DNA from: an uncultured Fodinibius sp.
Lineage (GTDB): Bacteria > Bacteroidota > Rhodothermia > Balneolales > Balneolaceae
Length of the DNA: 64,000 nucleotides
Assembly (NCBI GenBank): GCA_913057775.1
Contig: CAJXOG010000004.1
Location: 1 to 64,000 of the forward strand
Reading direction: 5' to 3'
The position numbers and the translations under genes were made by a program. This document shows positions 1 through 10,300 of the stretch, one piece after another. Under the pieces are notes generated by a model. It did not search any database. It was not told where the DNA came from and saw nothing but the letters and a program-made list of their open reading frames with translations. The stretch's first letter is position 1. Every line of letters begins with the position of its first letter.

Positions 1-1878
1 GGCAAAAACGGTGGTGTAAAACGAATTGAACAATTAGCGCTGCATACGTGGAATACCAATTATATAACAGGTCATTCGCAGTGGCATGGTAACGATTATG
101 GAAACTATTATACACGAACTCCCGGTACGCCGGACGCCGGTGACGGGGGTGGTTTTTCACCCGGCTATGAGAAGTACGAGGAAATCCGAAAAGCTAAGAA
201 ACTTGAAAAAGCATATGAAGCATCACATGCTGTATCTAAATTTAAAGGGGTTCTTGAACAAACAGGCACCGAAGAGTGTGCAATGAGCTCCCAAAACTGC
301 AGCGATGAAAACACCTTTCCCCTAACCGAATCGCAGCTTCGCAATTCCAATTACGGGGGACAAACAAAATCTTGTGTAAATCAATTAAACCGCATTTTTG
401 ATCTTTTAGGTGAAGCTGAAAGCAACTCTGAATTGAACAGCAAGCTTGATGGTTTTCAAAAAAAGATAAATCAATCACCGAATGGCAGCCAATGTAACTC
501 AATGAACTCGATGCAGGTGCTATCCGGTGAATTGGAAAATAATTCTGAATATAATCTAAAAGGGCATCTTCTGAATAAGGAGACAAATAATTATATGCCT
601 GGTTTTTGGATACGTGCAAAGATATTGCAATCCCAATCAGATGATATTGATTTAGGAAACAAAATTACCGACGAAAAAGGAGCTTTTACATTTGGATACA
701 GTAAACCTTCCAATGCCGGCGATAGTTTGAAAGTTCGATTAACTATCATGACACAAGCGGGGGAAGAGGTTGCTAGTCGTTTAGCTAAAGTGAAGATAAA
801 TCAATCGGAACCCTTGAAGTTGCAAATTCGAAGTCCTAAAACACCAACTCCCGGAGAGGATACGAATCTTGAGAGTTTAAAGGTTGGCCTGCCTCATGAT
901 GCCATTAATTCACTCGACAATAATAGTATTAAGACTTTGGCTGATGTACGATCATTTGGAAAAGTTAGTGCTTTAGAAGATTCCGAGGATGATAATAGCG
1001 ATGGATCATCCAATAATTTAATTGATATCGCTATTGATATCGTAAAAACTGTAGGAACTAATTTTTCTGACGGATATAAGGGGACCTCATCTGCTTGGAG
1101 TACTTATCGGTTTATAGGGAATACCAATAGTTTTGAAGGAGAAACCCATTTCAAAAAACCAACTAAAATGGCACTTCGTGGCTTTCTTACCGTAATAGCA
1201 CAGTCGGAAGTTGAATCCCCTGAGCAATTCAAGCAACTGGCACTTGACGGTGCAGCATACGGAGGGTTGATAGGTGGGATGCAAGAAACCCATCAGCTAA
1301 AAAATGATTCAGAATTATACAAAGAAAAACCCGATGACAATAGCAAAGTGACACTCACCCCCAAAGGTGGTCTCTCGCTCCCGGGTGTTGGCTCACTGGG
1401 TAGTCTTCCTAGTCAAACGAGTGCTACCTTAAGTGGTCAGCAATCAGTACTTACTTACGGAGGTAGTCTAAATTTTGGTTCCCGAAACGGATTAGATTTT
1501 CGCCTAACGGGCTTGTACCGGAAAGGTTCTATTACTACTGTTTTGCAAAATGATCAGATTACTGAAACCGAAATTCCTGAAACTTTCACCGCATTTTCTG
1601 CGGATCTAATGCTTCGGCCATTTCCTCGAATTATCGTTCAGCCATATGTAGTTGGAGGGATTGGTTTGCGAAAGATATCATATGAGGGAACTGGATCAGT
1701 TTCTGTTGATGAGAGTTGGCAATCCACGGTACCACTTGGAATTGGGGCTGATATCCAGCTCGGTGATAATGGATTGATCTTGGGAGCTGAAATGGTAGAC
1801 TATCTTTCAAATCTTGGTGGTCAAAGTGATATGCGACATGATGCCTTCCTGTTCGGTTATATCGGAATTCCTTTGTAA
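1..1878 (+). CDS. Large surface/outer-membrane protein, 5' end cut off
   Basis: The reading frame is open from base 1, so the gene begins before the window; 625 codons are visible. The first ATG in frame (283) is internal and is unlikely to be the start. From about residue 185 there is a stretch like a carboxypeptidase-regulatory/beta-sandwich repeat (a TDEKGAFTFGY-type motif). Near residue 291 comes a short helical motif (LKVGLPHDAINSL...TLADVR) resembling small helix-hairpin-like modules. From about residue 484 to the end, alternating hydrophobic strands with glycines (YGGSLNFG, YVVGGIGLRK, LFGYIGIPL) look like an outer-membrane beta-barrel. Four cysteines lie in the N-terminal third. The combination suggests a multi-domain envelope protein, possibly with an enzymatic N-terminus outside the window. 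I do not recognise the family. No gene follows closely; the next feature is a tRNA 400 bases on. Confidence 0.75.
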   Translation, partial: GKNGGVKRIEQLALHTWNTNYITGHSQWHGNDYGNYYTRTPGTPDAGDGGGFSPGYEKYEEIRKAKKLEKAYEASHAVSKFKGVLEQTGTEECAMSSQNCSDENTFPLTESQLRNSNYGGQTKSCVNQLNRIFDLLGEAESNSELNSKLDGFQKKINQSPNGSQCNSMNSMQVLSGELENNSEYNLKGHLLNKETNNYMPGFWIRAKILQSQSDDIDLGNKITDEKGAFTFGYSKPSNAGDSLKVRLTIMTQAGEEVASRLAKVKINQSEPLKLQIRSPKTPTPGEDTNLESLKVGLPHDAINSLDNNSIKTLADVRSFGKVSALEDSEDDNSDGSSNNLIDIAIDIVKTVGTNFSDGYKGTSSAWSTYRFIGNTNSFEGETHFKKPTKMALRGFLTVIAQSEVESPEQFKQLALDGAAYGGLIGGMQETHQLKNDSELYKEKPDDNSKVTLTPKGGLSLPGVGSLGSLPSQTSATLSGQQSVLTYGGSLNFGSRNGLDFRLTGLYRKGSITTVLQNDQITETEIPETFTAFSADLMLRPFPRIIVQPYVVGGIGLRKISYEGTGSVSVDESWQSTVPLGIGADIQLGDNGLILGAEMVDYLSNLGGQSDMRHDAFLFGYIGIPL

Positions 1879-2279
1879 TAAGTTAAATAAAAAACTAACT
1901 GTAGATACGGCGAAGAGTCAACATGATATTTGTCACCCGAGATACCCATCAGAATACTTAATAGATAGTAAAAAATTTGCAGTCTGGTTGACCATGGCAA
2001 ATGGTTTCTTTTATGTCTGAATCTCCTTTCTTCTCTATTTGTTCTGTTACGAAATTAAAAGAAAATTACTTTGTAGAAGTAATTTGTAATCCCTTATATT
2101 TGGAGTCTCACAAAAGTGAGTGTTCATTTAAATATTGTTGACAGGACTTTGTTACCTATTTGTTACCAAATTGGCTTGAAATAGGGGGTATTTTGCCCCT
2201 GAAAAGTACGATATGGCAGAAAATAGGAAGGCTGTAATTAAAGCCTTAAGTCGTTGTCAGGCAAGCATTTAACATGTTT
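1879..2279. other. Gene-free spacer before tRNA-Leu
   Basis: About 400 bases with no convincing reading frame. A weak hairpin (AAGGCT/AGCCTT around 2228-2247) and a G-run/C-run pair near 2184-2200 are the only structures seen. The segment presumably holds the tRNA promoter, but no clear box could be assigned. Confidence 0.4.
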
Positions 2280-2367
2280 GCCCGAGTGGCGGAATTGGTA
2301 GACGCGTCGGACTTAAAATCCGATTGGCATCCAAATGCCAGTGCCGGTTCGAGTCCGGCCTCGGGTA
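2280..2367 (+). tRNA. tRNA-Leu (UAA)
   Basis: Class II tRNA with a long variable arm. The acceptor strand GCCCGAG pairs with CTCGGGT (first pair G-U), followed by discriminator A. The anticodon loop CTTAAAA gives anticodon UAA; the T-arm contains GGTTCGAGTCC. CCA is not encoded. Confidence 0.95.
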
Positions 2368-2487
2368 CACTAAACGCCAAAGTCATTTTAAAATGACTTA
2401 TTATGCGGAGATATCAATGTGATGAAATAACAGTCTACCACTTTTCATCAACTGATAAATAATTATTTATGCAGGTATCATAGATTA

Positions 2488-2561
2488 GGGCCCGTAGCTC
2501 AGTTGGTCAGAGCAGTCGACTCATAATCGATTGGTCGCAGGTTCAAGTCCTGCCGGGCCCA
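2488..2561 (+). tRNA. tRNA with CAU anticodon (Ile2 or elongator Met)
   Basis: Acceptor GGGCCCG pairs perfectly with CGGGCCC, followed by discriminator A. The anticodon loop CTCATAA gives CAU. The 1-72 pair is G-C, so this is not an initiator tRNA. The variable/T-arm region (TTGGTCGCAGGTTCAAGTCC) resembles known Ile2 tRNAs, whose C34 becomes lysidine to read AUA, more than elongator Met, but I cannot settle this by eye. CCA is not encoded; a T-run follows directly and may end the transcript. Confidence 0.93.
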
Positions 2562-2825
2562 CTTTTTTTCACGTAGTTGCGTGGGAATACGTTTGTTGCA
2601 AAGCGACCAATATGGAATGTAGATACATTATCGATTGGTTGCCTGACCCTTCGGATCCGAGCCCATTTTTCTTTCAGGAGTGCTGAATCAATCTTTTTTC
2701 AGTAATATTTCCAGGTAGAAATATTTAACGTTAATGACATCGGATTCCAATTTAAATGAAATGCAATAATGACATAATCTTGCAATTTGCAATGGTGTCA
2801 AGTTTATCAAGAGAAAGTTCTCAGC

Positions 2826-3071
2826 TCAAGGCAGAGCTAAAATTTCAATTTCAGCTTCATAATAAAGTTTCCCGTCTTCAAAACGGATATCACCACCGAT
2901 TACCTCAAATATTTCTCCTTTTCTTAGCGGACTTAAGGATTTTAAGAACGTAGTTTGGGATGAACTCAATCCACCTTCATTTTCCCACTGTTCTAAACTA
3001 TTAATATCAGCAGGTGAAAGGGATATTGGATTAATTTTTATTTTAAGGTTTCGTGTTAATGTATGTTTCAT
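2826..3071 (-). CDS. Small hypothetical protein downstream of the DUF892 gene
   Basis: Eighty-one codons from ATG at 3071; a TTG two codons upstream (3077) is an alternative start. The product is acidic and soluble, with a basic-hydrophobic first strand (KHTLTRNLKIKINPISL) and a C-terminal strand-rich part (IRFEDGKLYYEAEIEIL). No motif is recognised. It lies about 30 bases downstream of the DUF892 ferritin-like gene on the same strand and is probably co-transcribed, so a stress role is a guess from context only. No Shine-Dalgarno is evident. Confidence 0.55.
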   Translation of the reverse strand: MKHTLTRNLKIKINPISLSPADINSLEQWENEGGLSSSQTTFLKSLSPLRKGEIFEVIGGDIRFEDGKLYYEAEIEILALP

Positions 3072-3103
3072 AATCAATAAAAAGTAATTGATTTCATTAA
3101 AAG

Positions 3104-3661
3104 CTATTTGATTTCGGTCGGGGTCGGTGTACTCACTTTATTTACAATAGCTGACCACTTGGCATCAGGGTTAATCTGATTTTTTGCCAGATCACTTAAT
3201 CCCATATCAGCACGTTTTTCCTCTCGTAAAGTTTCCAGTAATAGTTCGGCAATATCATGTCGTTCAAGCGTTTTAGCATAGGCAATGGAAGTGCCGTAGC
3301 CTGCCATCTCATAATGATTGATGTGTTGAATAGCTGTTATCAGGGCAGCATCACGTACTTCTTCATTAATACATCGGTCTACCAGTTTTTGTGATTCTTT
3401 TATAAGCCCTTTTATACCGTCACAATTCTCTCCTTTAGGATTTTCATTGAGTTTTTCAAAAACTTCTTTTATGCGTTGGGCATGGCGTTTGGTTTCCCTG
3501 AGATGAAAAGTCAGAAGTTCATTAAGTTCAAAAGATTCTGCAATTTCAGATTGGCTTTCTAAAAATTTTATTTGCTGCAATTCACCGTCATAAAGATCTC
3601 GTAACTGCTCAAGCATTAAGTCATAAAGGTCAAAAATATCTTGTTTATTGTATGTGGTCAT
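3104..3661 (-). CDS. DUF892 (YciE/YciF-type) ferritin-like protein
   Basis: 185 residues, the usual length for DUF892 proteins, which form a four-helix ferritin-like bundle and are generally stress-induced. Visible helices carry paired acidic and histidine residues suited to a di-metal site: ...DGELQQIKFLE..., HLRETKRHAQRI, INHYEMAGYGT and LLETLREEKRADMGL. The start is supported by a strong AGGAGGTAAC Shine-Dalgarno just upstream (read on the minus strand), one of the clearest in the window. The exact biochemical role of the family is unsettled. A small hypothetical gene follows in the same direction. Confidence 0.88.
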   Translation of the reverse strand: MTTYNKQDIFDLYDLMLEQLRDLYDGELQQIKFLESQSEIAESFELNELLTFHLRETKRHAQRIKEVFEKLNENPKGENCDGIKGLIKESQKLVDRCINEEVRDAALITAIQHINHYEMAGYGTSIAYAKTLERHDIAELLLETLREEKRADMGLSDLAKNQINPDAKWSAIVNKVSTPTPTEIK

Positions 3662-4228
3662 AGTTGTTACCTCCTGCAGTTCTAGATTGTGTTAAAATCA
3701 GATTACATATGATTTTCATGGTTACAAACATCCTGCTATTAGTTTCTTTTAGTTATCATAACGTAATGAGGCAAATGAAATGGATAGGTGTTTTTTGTGG
3801 GTTGATGTAGGGGAAAATCGATTTATGTAGTAGGGGAATAAATTAGATTTTCTTAGGATATATGAATTTCCTTTTTGCACGTTGGGATGCCTATAGTTAT
3901 CAAATCTGTAGCTTTGATATTATAATTTTATGAATCATGTAAGTGAAAAACCTACAAACAATGATGGTATTTCGACTGACCGAAAGGAGTAGAGGAATGT
4001 AACGTGGCGGCGGATGATTTGGGAGGAAGGATAGATCTATCAACAATATTGGGATGGTGCCCAGAAGTGAATTGGAATAACCGTTGGAAGAGAGGGAAAA
4101 ATCATAAAAAAGTAGATACTATCAGTAAATTGCCATTATTTTTTGCCTTTACTTATTAGTATCATAAAGAAAACAAGGGGTATTTTTAACTTCGTTATTC
4201 GTTTGGCCCAAATTGATACAGATATTGC
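3662..4228. other. Gene-free divergent intergenic region
   Basis: About 570 bases between the divergent DUF892 and GNAT-like genes. I see no coding frame with real-protein character, no tRNA and no clear terminator. A short stretch at 3967-4000 (TTTCGACTGACCGAAAGG...) looks like a worn dispersed palindrome but is not convincing. The region probably holds both promoters. Confidence 0.4.
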
Positions 4229-5347
4229 ATGATTACTATTCGTGAATTGACTTCCCATGATGAGCTATATGATTTCGTTCACTTTCCCTTTTTATTGTAC
4301 GGCGATAATCCATACTGGGCGCCGCCAATTATTAGTGATGAGCTGCAAAACCTGGATCCCCAAAAAAATCCAGTTTTCAATAACGTTGAGGTCAGATACT
4401 TTATGGCCTATCGGGATGAACAGCCGGTGGGGAGGATAGCGGCAATTATTAACCGGCTCGAAGTTCGCGAGCTGGATATCCCCAAGATACGTTTTGGATA
4501 TTTCGATTTTATTGATGACCCGGATGTTTCCAAAGCCCTGCTGAAGCAAGTCCGGCAGATAGGTAAAGAGAACGAGTTGGAATTTATGGAAGGTCCGCTC
4601 GGCCTTTCGAATATGGATAAGGCGGGTATGCTCGTGGAAGGATTTGATGAGCCAAACACGATGATTACGTGGTATGGATTGCCTCATTATTCCTCCCATA
4701 TGGAGAAGTTGGGCTATAAAAAGGAAAAGGAGTGGGTAGAGTATGAGATTCAGATTCCTGAAAAATCCCCGGCGAAAATTGAACGTTTTTCAACGCTTAT
4801 CAGGGAACGGTATAATCTTCGCGTGGTTCGTTTTTCAAACAGCAAAGAGATTCTTAAATATGCCGAGGAGATGTTTGATCTCATCAATAAAACCTATAGT
4901 GATTTAAGTACTTATATCCCTATAAAACCAGACCAGATTGATTATTACAAGGATCAATATCTTAAATTCCTTCACCCGGATTTTATTAATTGTGTAGCAG
5001 ACGAAGATGGTAATCTCATTGCTTTCGCTATTACTATGCCCTCGTTCTCCAAGGCCCTTCAGCGAGCTAACGGCAAACTATTTCCTTTTGGATGGTATCA
5101 CTTGTTAAAGGCGCGATACTTTCCCCGGAAAGCCTCCTTTTACCTGATAGGGATAAAGCCCGAATACCAGAACAAAGGGGTGACCTCGATTATTTTTAAG
5201 GAGATGAATGATGTATTTAGCCAATATGGAATTACCACCGTTGAAAGTAATCCCGAGCTCATAGAGAATGAAGCCATACGATCGCTTTGGAAAAATTATG
5301 AAAACAGGCTTCACAAAAAGCGCCGAACTTATAAGGATAGCTTATGA
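4229..5347 (+). CDS. GNAT-superfamily-like acyltransferase (about 370 aa)
   Basis: 372 residues. The N-terminal half has the pattern of a widespread GNAT-like family: FPFLLYGDNPYWAPPI near residues 20-35, then a strand pair with FMAYRDEQPVGRIAAIIN that matches the GNAT beta-sheet core, followed by GYFDFIDD. A second GNAT-like half near residues 295-345 includes FYLIGIKPEYQNKGVTSIIF, resembling the acetyl-CoA loop (QxxGxG/A) with GxxxxI. The two-lobed architecture recalls FemAB/GNAT duplications. Substrate unknown. It stands alone, with no operon partner and no clear Shine-Dalgarno. Confidence 0.7.
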   Translation: MITIRELTSHDELYDFVHFPFLLYGDNPYWAPPIISDELQNLDPQKNPVFNNVEVRYFMAYRDEQPVGRIAAIINRLEVRELDIPKIRFGYFDFIDDPDVSKALLKQVRQIGKENELEFMEGPLGLSNMDKAGMLVEGFDEPNTMITWYGLPHYSSHMEKLGYKKEKEWVEYEIQIPEKSPAKIERFSTLIRERYNLRVVRFSNSKEILKYAEEMFDLINKTYSDLSTYIPIKPDQIDYYKDQYLKFLHPDFINCVADEDGNLIAFAITMPSFSKALQRANGKLFPFGWYHLLKARYFPRKASFYLIGIKPEYQNKGVTSIIFKEMNDVFSQYGITTVESNPELIENEAIRSLWKNYENRLHKKRRTYKDSL

Positions 5348-5490
5348 GTTGCGTTAGTGCTAAGGTCTCTGGTTTAATTAGCTGTTTAAGCAGAAATTGA
5401 ACTATAGCAATAGAAAACAGGAATTCCCTGACAACAAAGTGTAAAAAATACCAGTATATTTTTGATGAATTACAACTTAATTCATCGATT

Positions 5491-5793
5491 ATGGAAACAT
5501 TATCAGCAACAACAATCTTCTGGTTACTGGTTTTAGGAGCAACAACAGGCTGGATAGTTGGTTATATAATTGGTAAGGAAGGTATTACATTGACAAGTAA
5601 TGTTATATGGGGAATGATTGGTGCTCCCATCGTAGGTGTTTGTGCTTTATACGTTCAGATTAGTGGGGTTCTTGTATTTTCATTGCTTGGAACTTTAGCG
5701 ATGCTATTTTTAGCAAATGTTTTCCATTTACACCATGTAGAAGATATTACCGGTGATATTAAACGAGGAATGCATATTTTGAAAAAGCCCTAA
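5491..5793 (+). CDS. Small membrane protein, GlsB/YeaQ/YmgE-like
   Basis: 100 residues with three hydrophobic segments: FWLLVLGATTGWIVGYIIG, a central NVIWGMIGAPIVGVCALYV and a third ending in LAMLFLANVFHL. The glycine-rich first helix followed by a second G-x-x-GA helix resembles the transglycosylase-associated (GlsB/YeaQ) family of small stress-linked inner-membrane proteins. The short histidine-rich exit (FHLHHVED) is not typical of the family. Assignment rests on helix pattern only. It is monocistronic by position. Confidence 0.6.
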   Translation: METLSATTIFWLLVLGATTGWIVGYIIGKEGITLTSNVIWGMIGAPIVGVCALYVQISGVLVFSLLGTLAMLFLANVFHLHHVEDITGDIKRGMHILKKP

Positions 5794-5875
5794 AATATGC
5801 TGGGACTAATTTTTGTATTTTGGTTGAGTTTGTATAAGAGGAAGTGTATTACCCCGTTAGATAAACAATATCTAT

Positions 5876-6142
5876 CTATTCACTCCCAACCAGCGATGGT
5901 CGTTTAGGTCTTCGATTTACTTCTTTTTCTTTCTTTTTACTATTTCTACTTGACCAGAGTTCTACATCCGTGTTAAAGGCAGCAGCCAGATGATGAGCCC
6001 GGAGGCTGGTTATTGGAAGATTACCCTCCATAATGCCCTGCACTTCAGTTTCAGGCATGCCTGAAACTTGAGAAAATTCTTGGGGACTCATATCCTTCTC
6101 TCGAAGATATTCCTTAAAAAGTTGAGCAGATGATTGATGCAT
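5876..6142 (-). CDS. Orphan HigA/XRE-type helix-turn-helix protein
   Basis: 88 residues. Residues about 7-60 form an XRE-like HTH in the HigA/VapI arrangement: LFKEYLREKDMSPQEFSQVSG, then a recognition-helix region ending in IMEGNLPITSLRAHHLAAAF. HigA antitoxins bind operator DNA and neutralise HigB mRNA interferases. No toxin-sized gene lies on either side, so this is a free-standing regulator or a remnant of a toxin-antitoxin pair. The C-terminus is very basic (KKKEKEVNRRPKRP), which could add non-specific DNA affinity. Confidence 0.65.
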   Translation of the reverse strand: MHQSSAQLFKEYLREKDMSPQEFSQVSGMPETEVQGIMEGNLPITSLRAHHLAAAFNTDVELWSSRNSKKKEKEVNRRPKRPSLVGSE

Positions 6143-6313
6143 AGTGCTGTGTTTATAGGTAATTCAAGTTGCGCACGATCTCTTAATGACTATTATAACG
6201 TACTATAAAAGTGATTTCGGAAAATTTCAAAAATTGTTTAGTACTTCTTACCCTCACTATTTATTGTATGGTCAAAGAAAATAAGAAAGGAATTGTAATG
6301 CGTTTCCTGTAAG

Positions 6314-6347
6314 GCAATAAAAAAAGCCCGCTTTAAAAAGCGGGCTT
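6314..6347 (-). terminator. Intrinsic terminator of the cold-shock gene
   Basis: Perfect inverted repeat AAGCCCGCTTT / AAAGCGGGCTT with a T-tract on the minus-strand side (seen as A-run 6319-6325). It lies about 30 bases after the stop of the minus-strand cold-shock gene. Confidence 0.85.
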
Positions 6348-6375
6348 CAATATACCAAAAAATCTTGGCTAAAGC

Positions 6376-6594
6376 TTACTTATAATCAAGGCTTCGTACT
6401 TCGATAGCACTCAAGCCTTTGTCGGTTTCTTCAACGTCGAATTCTACATTCTCTCCGTCTTCAAGACCTTGATTATAGTCTAAATTTTCTACGTTATTGC
6501 GGTGGACGAAAACATCTTTACTTCCGTCCTCAGGCTCGATAAATCCATATCCTTTCTCAACATCGAACCATTTAACTTTACCTTGTTGTGTCAT
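6376..6594 (-). CDS. cspA: Cold-shock domain protein (CspA family)
   Basis: 72 residues, a single cold-shock domain OB-fold. The RNA-binding motifs RNP1 and RNP2 are visible as KGYGFIEPEDG (residues about 13-23) and DVFVHRNNV (about 27-35), together with the conserved start GKVKWFD. Such proteins bind single-stranded RNA/DNA and melt secondary structure. The residue after KGYGFI is E rather than the commoner T/S, as in several Bacteroidota paralogues. About 250 gene-free bases precede it, room for the long 5' leader typical of cold-shock mRNAs. An intrinsic terminator follows. Confidence 0.92.
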   Translation of the reverse strand: MTQQGKVKWFDVEKGYGFIEPEDGSKDVFVHRNNVENLDYNQGLEDGENVEFDVEETDKGLSAIEVRSLDYK

Positions 6595-6848
6595 GTGTAC
6601 TAAGTATTGTGTTTATACACCTTAGAAGGATCGTCAAAGAAGTGTATCATGTGATATCTCTAGCTTAGATCTCAATTCTAAGGTGGGAATTAAAATTATG
6701 TCTAAAGATACAATTCTGTTTTTGGAATGTCCATAGTCAACATAATTTTCAAAGATTCTGATTTCAGTATTAATAAATTATTCTTTTATTGGTTCCTGTA
6801 ATTCCATATAAGTATCGATCATTTTACCATTAGTAATCAGGGGGGATT

Positions 6849-7376
6849 GTGAACAAATCAAAATCATTACTAACCATTCTTGTAGTTCTTCTTTTGGGAT
6901 TAGGATGGTACCTGTTATCAGAGGAAACTGCCCAAGATAGTCCGCAGCCTGCACCTGTTTACAGCGACAGTGTTCCTGATGCTGAAAGACCGGTATTTAC
7001 GGCCCAAGAAGATACTATTGAAGACGATACAGCCCAAGAGCATACAACGCCTCCCCCCGTGGGTGAGGATCTGGCTCCCGGCACAGCATTGGTAAAAGCT
7101 GTTGTTATTTCTGATGATTTCGGTAGCGAGGCGAATATGAATGTTACTGTCAAAGCAGAAGAAATTTTGGGATATGGTTCTGCGACATCACCGATAGCTG
7201 CCCAACAAGAGTTGATGATTAGCGTTGGAAGGTACCTGAAAAATAATGCAGGAGATAAAGATTTATTACAGAAAGGAAAGACTGTTTTTATGGTTATATC
7301 TTCTGATCAAGGGATGAGTCTCGGAGAGTCCCAAAGTAATAAAAGATGGTCGCTGATTGAGGTAAAATCACAATAA
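6849..7376 (+). CDS. Membrane-anchored hypothetical protein
   Basis: 175 residues from a GTG start placed just after an AGGGGGGA Shine-Dalgarno. An N-terminal hydrophobic helix (LLTILVVLLLGLGWYLL) with no clear cleavage site suggests an inner-membrane anchor or uncleaved signal. It is followed by an acidic, proline- and glutamine-rich linker (about residues 30-75) and a compact C-terminal domain of about 95 residues with strands such as ALVKAVVISDDF and KTVFMVISSDQG. No family is recognised. It ends about 10 bases before the large secreted propeller gene and is probably co-transcribed with it. Confidence 0.65.
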   Translation: MNKSKSLLTILVVLLLGLGWYLLSEETAQDSPQPAPVYSDSVPDAERPVFTAQEDTIEDDTAQEHTTPPPVGEDLAPGTALVKAVVISDDFGSEANMNVTVKAEEILGYGSATSPIAAQQELMISVGRYLKNNAGDKDLLQKGKTVFMVISSDQGMSLGESQSNKRWSLIEVKSQ

Positions 7377-7386
7377 TTAATTGAAA

Positions 7387-10300
7387 ATGATGCGCAGAGT
7401 GAGAAAATTTTATGGTGCCGTAGCTGGGTTATTAACAGTAGTGTTGTTGGGGGCTGGTATTTGGTATTTTGGATTTTTAGGGCAGGATACAAGTAAGATA
7501 GCTACAGAAAATACAACGCTTGATCCCGTTGAAAAAAAGAAGGCGCGAACCGATTACTTTTTCAATTTACTTCGCGATCCTGCCACAAATAGTATTCCTC
7601 CGAATATCCGTTCTCGGGAACTTAATCATGCCAAGCAGTTGCCCGGTCGAAATGGCGGTCTGCTGCGCAAATCGGGTACGGCACAGCAAGTAGGAGATAT
7701 CACATGGCACATGGCCGGACCCAATGATCTCGGCGGACGTACCCGGGCACTAGCTTTTGATCAGGACAATCCCAATATCATATTGGCCGGTGGCGTTTCC
7801 GGGGGGATGTGGAAAAGTACCGACGGAGGAAGTACCTGGCAATTAAAGACTGATCCCAATCAGAATATGAGCGTTACCAGTGTGGCTCAGGATCCAACCA
7901 GTCCTGACACATGGTACTATGCAACGGGAGAGTTCAGAGGTAATACAGCTTCTGACCGTGGCGGCACGGCTTCATATTTTGGTACCGGTATTTATAAATC
8001 AACCGATAACGGTGAAACATGGTCACGTTTGGCCGCTACTGAAGATACTGATACAGGATGGAATAGCCAGTTCGATTTTATTTCCAGGGTCTTCGTCAAT
8101 CCCACTAATGGGAATGTGTATTTTGCGGCCAATGGGTTTGGCGTTTTTAAATCATCCGATGGGGGAAGCTCATTTAATCTTGTATTAGGGTCATCAGGCG
8201 GTTATCGGTATGTGGATATTATAGTAAATAAGAACGGAGATCTTCTGGCAGCCTTATCGGAAAATAGTGCCGGCGGAACACAGTCAGAAGATCCCGGTAT
8301 TTACCGCTCCACCGATGACGGAAATTCGTGGACTGATGTAACGCCTGCAGACTTCCCCTCTACACATGATCGTACCAATTTGGCTTTTGCGCCATCCGCT
8401 CCGGATACGGCTTACAGCTATACCTATGAGGGTACGGGCTCAGGCTCGGATGAAAATATCAGCTTTTTTATGCTCGACTTTGCTAATGATGACAGCGAAG
8501 ATCGTTCTGCGAATCTCCCTGATTTTGGGGATCCGGTAGGTTTTATTAATACCCAGTTCAATTACAATATGGTTTTAGCGGTAAAGCCGGACGATCCCGA
8601 TTTTGTGTTACTTGGAGCCACGAATTTATTCCGCTCGCTGGACGGTTTTGCAACGACTCCTACTGGGGGCTATGATAATTCCGATACCAATCAAAAACAA
8701 GATTTTTGGATTGGTGGTTATGATCCTGTCAATAATGTTAGTCAATATCCCAATCAGCATCCCGACCAGCATGTGCTTGTTTTCCATCCCAATGATCCAA
8801 ATACGTTATGGTCGGGCCATGATGGAGGATTAAGTAAAACCACCAATGTTACCGCATCGCCTGTTGGCTGGGAAGATACCGATAAGGGTTACGTCACGGG
8901 ACAGTTTTATACGGTGGCCATTTCCTCCGAAGCCGATGATGACCGAATAATGGGAGGAACGCAGGATAACGGAACTCCTTTTTACCGATATAGCAACAAT
9001 AATCAACAGACGACTGAGCAGATCGATGTTTCTTCCGGTGATGGATCATATGCTTTCTGGGGCACCGACTATGCTTATGTATCTTCACAAAATGGAAGTG
9101 TATTGCGACTAGGTATAGAGTCTGATGGAGGTATCAGTTCCGCTTTTGACGGATCAACACAGACCAGCTGGTCCAGCGTGTATCCTTCCGATGCACAAAA
9201 CCAGCTTTTTATTCATCCTTACGCGATTGATCCCAATGATGATACGATTATTTATTATCCGGGCGGGACTGAGATGTGGCGAAATACCGAGATTGATCAG
9301 ATTTCCGATGGAAATAACGGCGGTACAACCACAGGTTGGGAAAGTTTTCAAGGGACATCCTCAACGGGATATACTATTTCTACACTGGAGGTGACCTCCT
9401 TGAACCCGTCAGATCGTCTCTATTACGGGGCATCCTCCTCTTCCGGCATACCTGAGATATATAAGTTAGATAATGCTTCCAGTTCCGATACGCCCACGGA
9501 TATTACTATTTCAGAAGCTTCGTCAGGGGCTTATCTACATGATATTGCGGTAAATCCCTATGATGGAGATGAGTTGATAGCAGTCATGTCAAATTATGGT
9601 ATCGTGGGATTATATCACTCGGCCGATGGCGGGGAGAACTGGACAGCGATTGAGGGTAATTTGGAGGGCGATGCGCAAAATCCAGGTCCTTCGATACGGA
9701 ATGCCGAAATTTTACCAACCGAAGAAGGAAGTCTCTATCTGGTGGGTACCAGTACGGGAGTTTATTCTACGATGTTACTTGATGCAGAAAATACCAACTG
9801 GGTCCGTGAATCGGATGACGGATCTGTTGGGAGCATTGGTTATTCGGTTGCCGAATATATTATGGCACGTCCCTCGGATGGGACCATCGCTGTGGGCACC
9901 CACGGACGCGGTATTTTTGTGGGGCGAGCAGATGTGGGCAATGTGGCCCCTGATCTGTTGCCGATGGTTGAGGAAACGCTCAATATTAATAACAGTTGGC
10001 AGCTTGTAGGGTCACCGATGGCTTCTGATTCAGACGTTGAACCCGGAACCAACCTGCAGCTATTTGAGTTTTCAGGGACTTATAAATCGGCTGCGAATAT
10101 AACGTCCCATAATGGATATTGGGCAAAGAGTCGTTCGGGTTCGGAAATTGCCTATAATGGACGAGCCGATACGTCGGCTACCATAGCGCTCGAGGCAGGC
10201 TGGAATATTGTTGGTGGTGTTGCTGATACAGTAGGAGTATCAGCTGTAAACGATCCCAACGGTATTTTAAGTACAAGTGATATTTACGAATTCGTAGACG

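Noticed and set aside
2488-2561. Initiator tRNA-fMet for the CAU tRNA
   Set aside because: Initiator tRNAs have an unpaired 1-72 position; here it is a G-C pair.
3967-4000. TTTCGACTGACCGAAAGG segment as a dispersed repeat element
   Set aside because: Only one copy was noticed in this window and the symmetry is poor.
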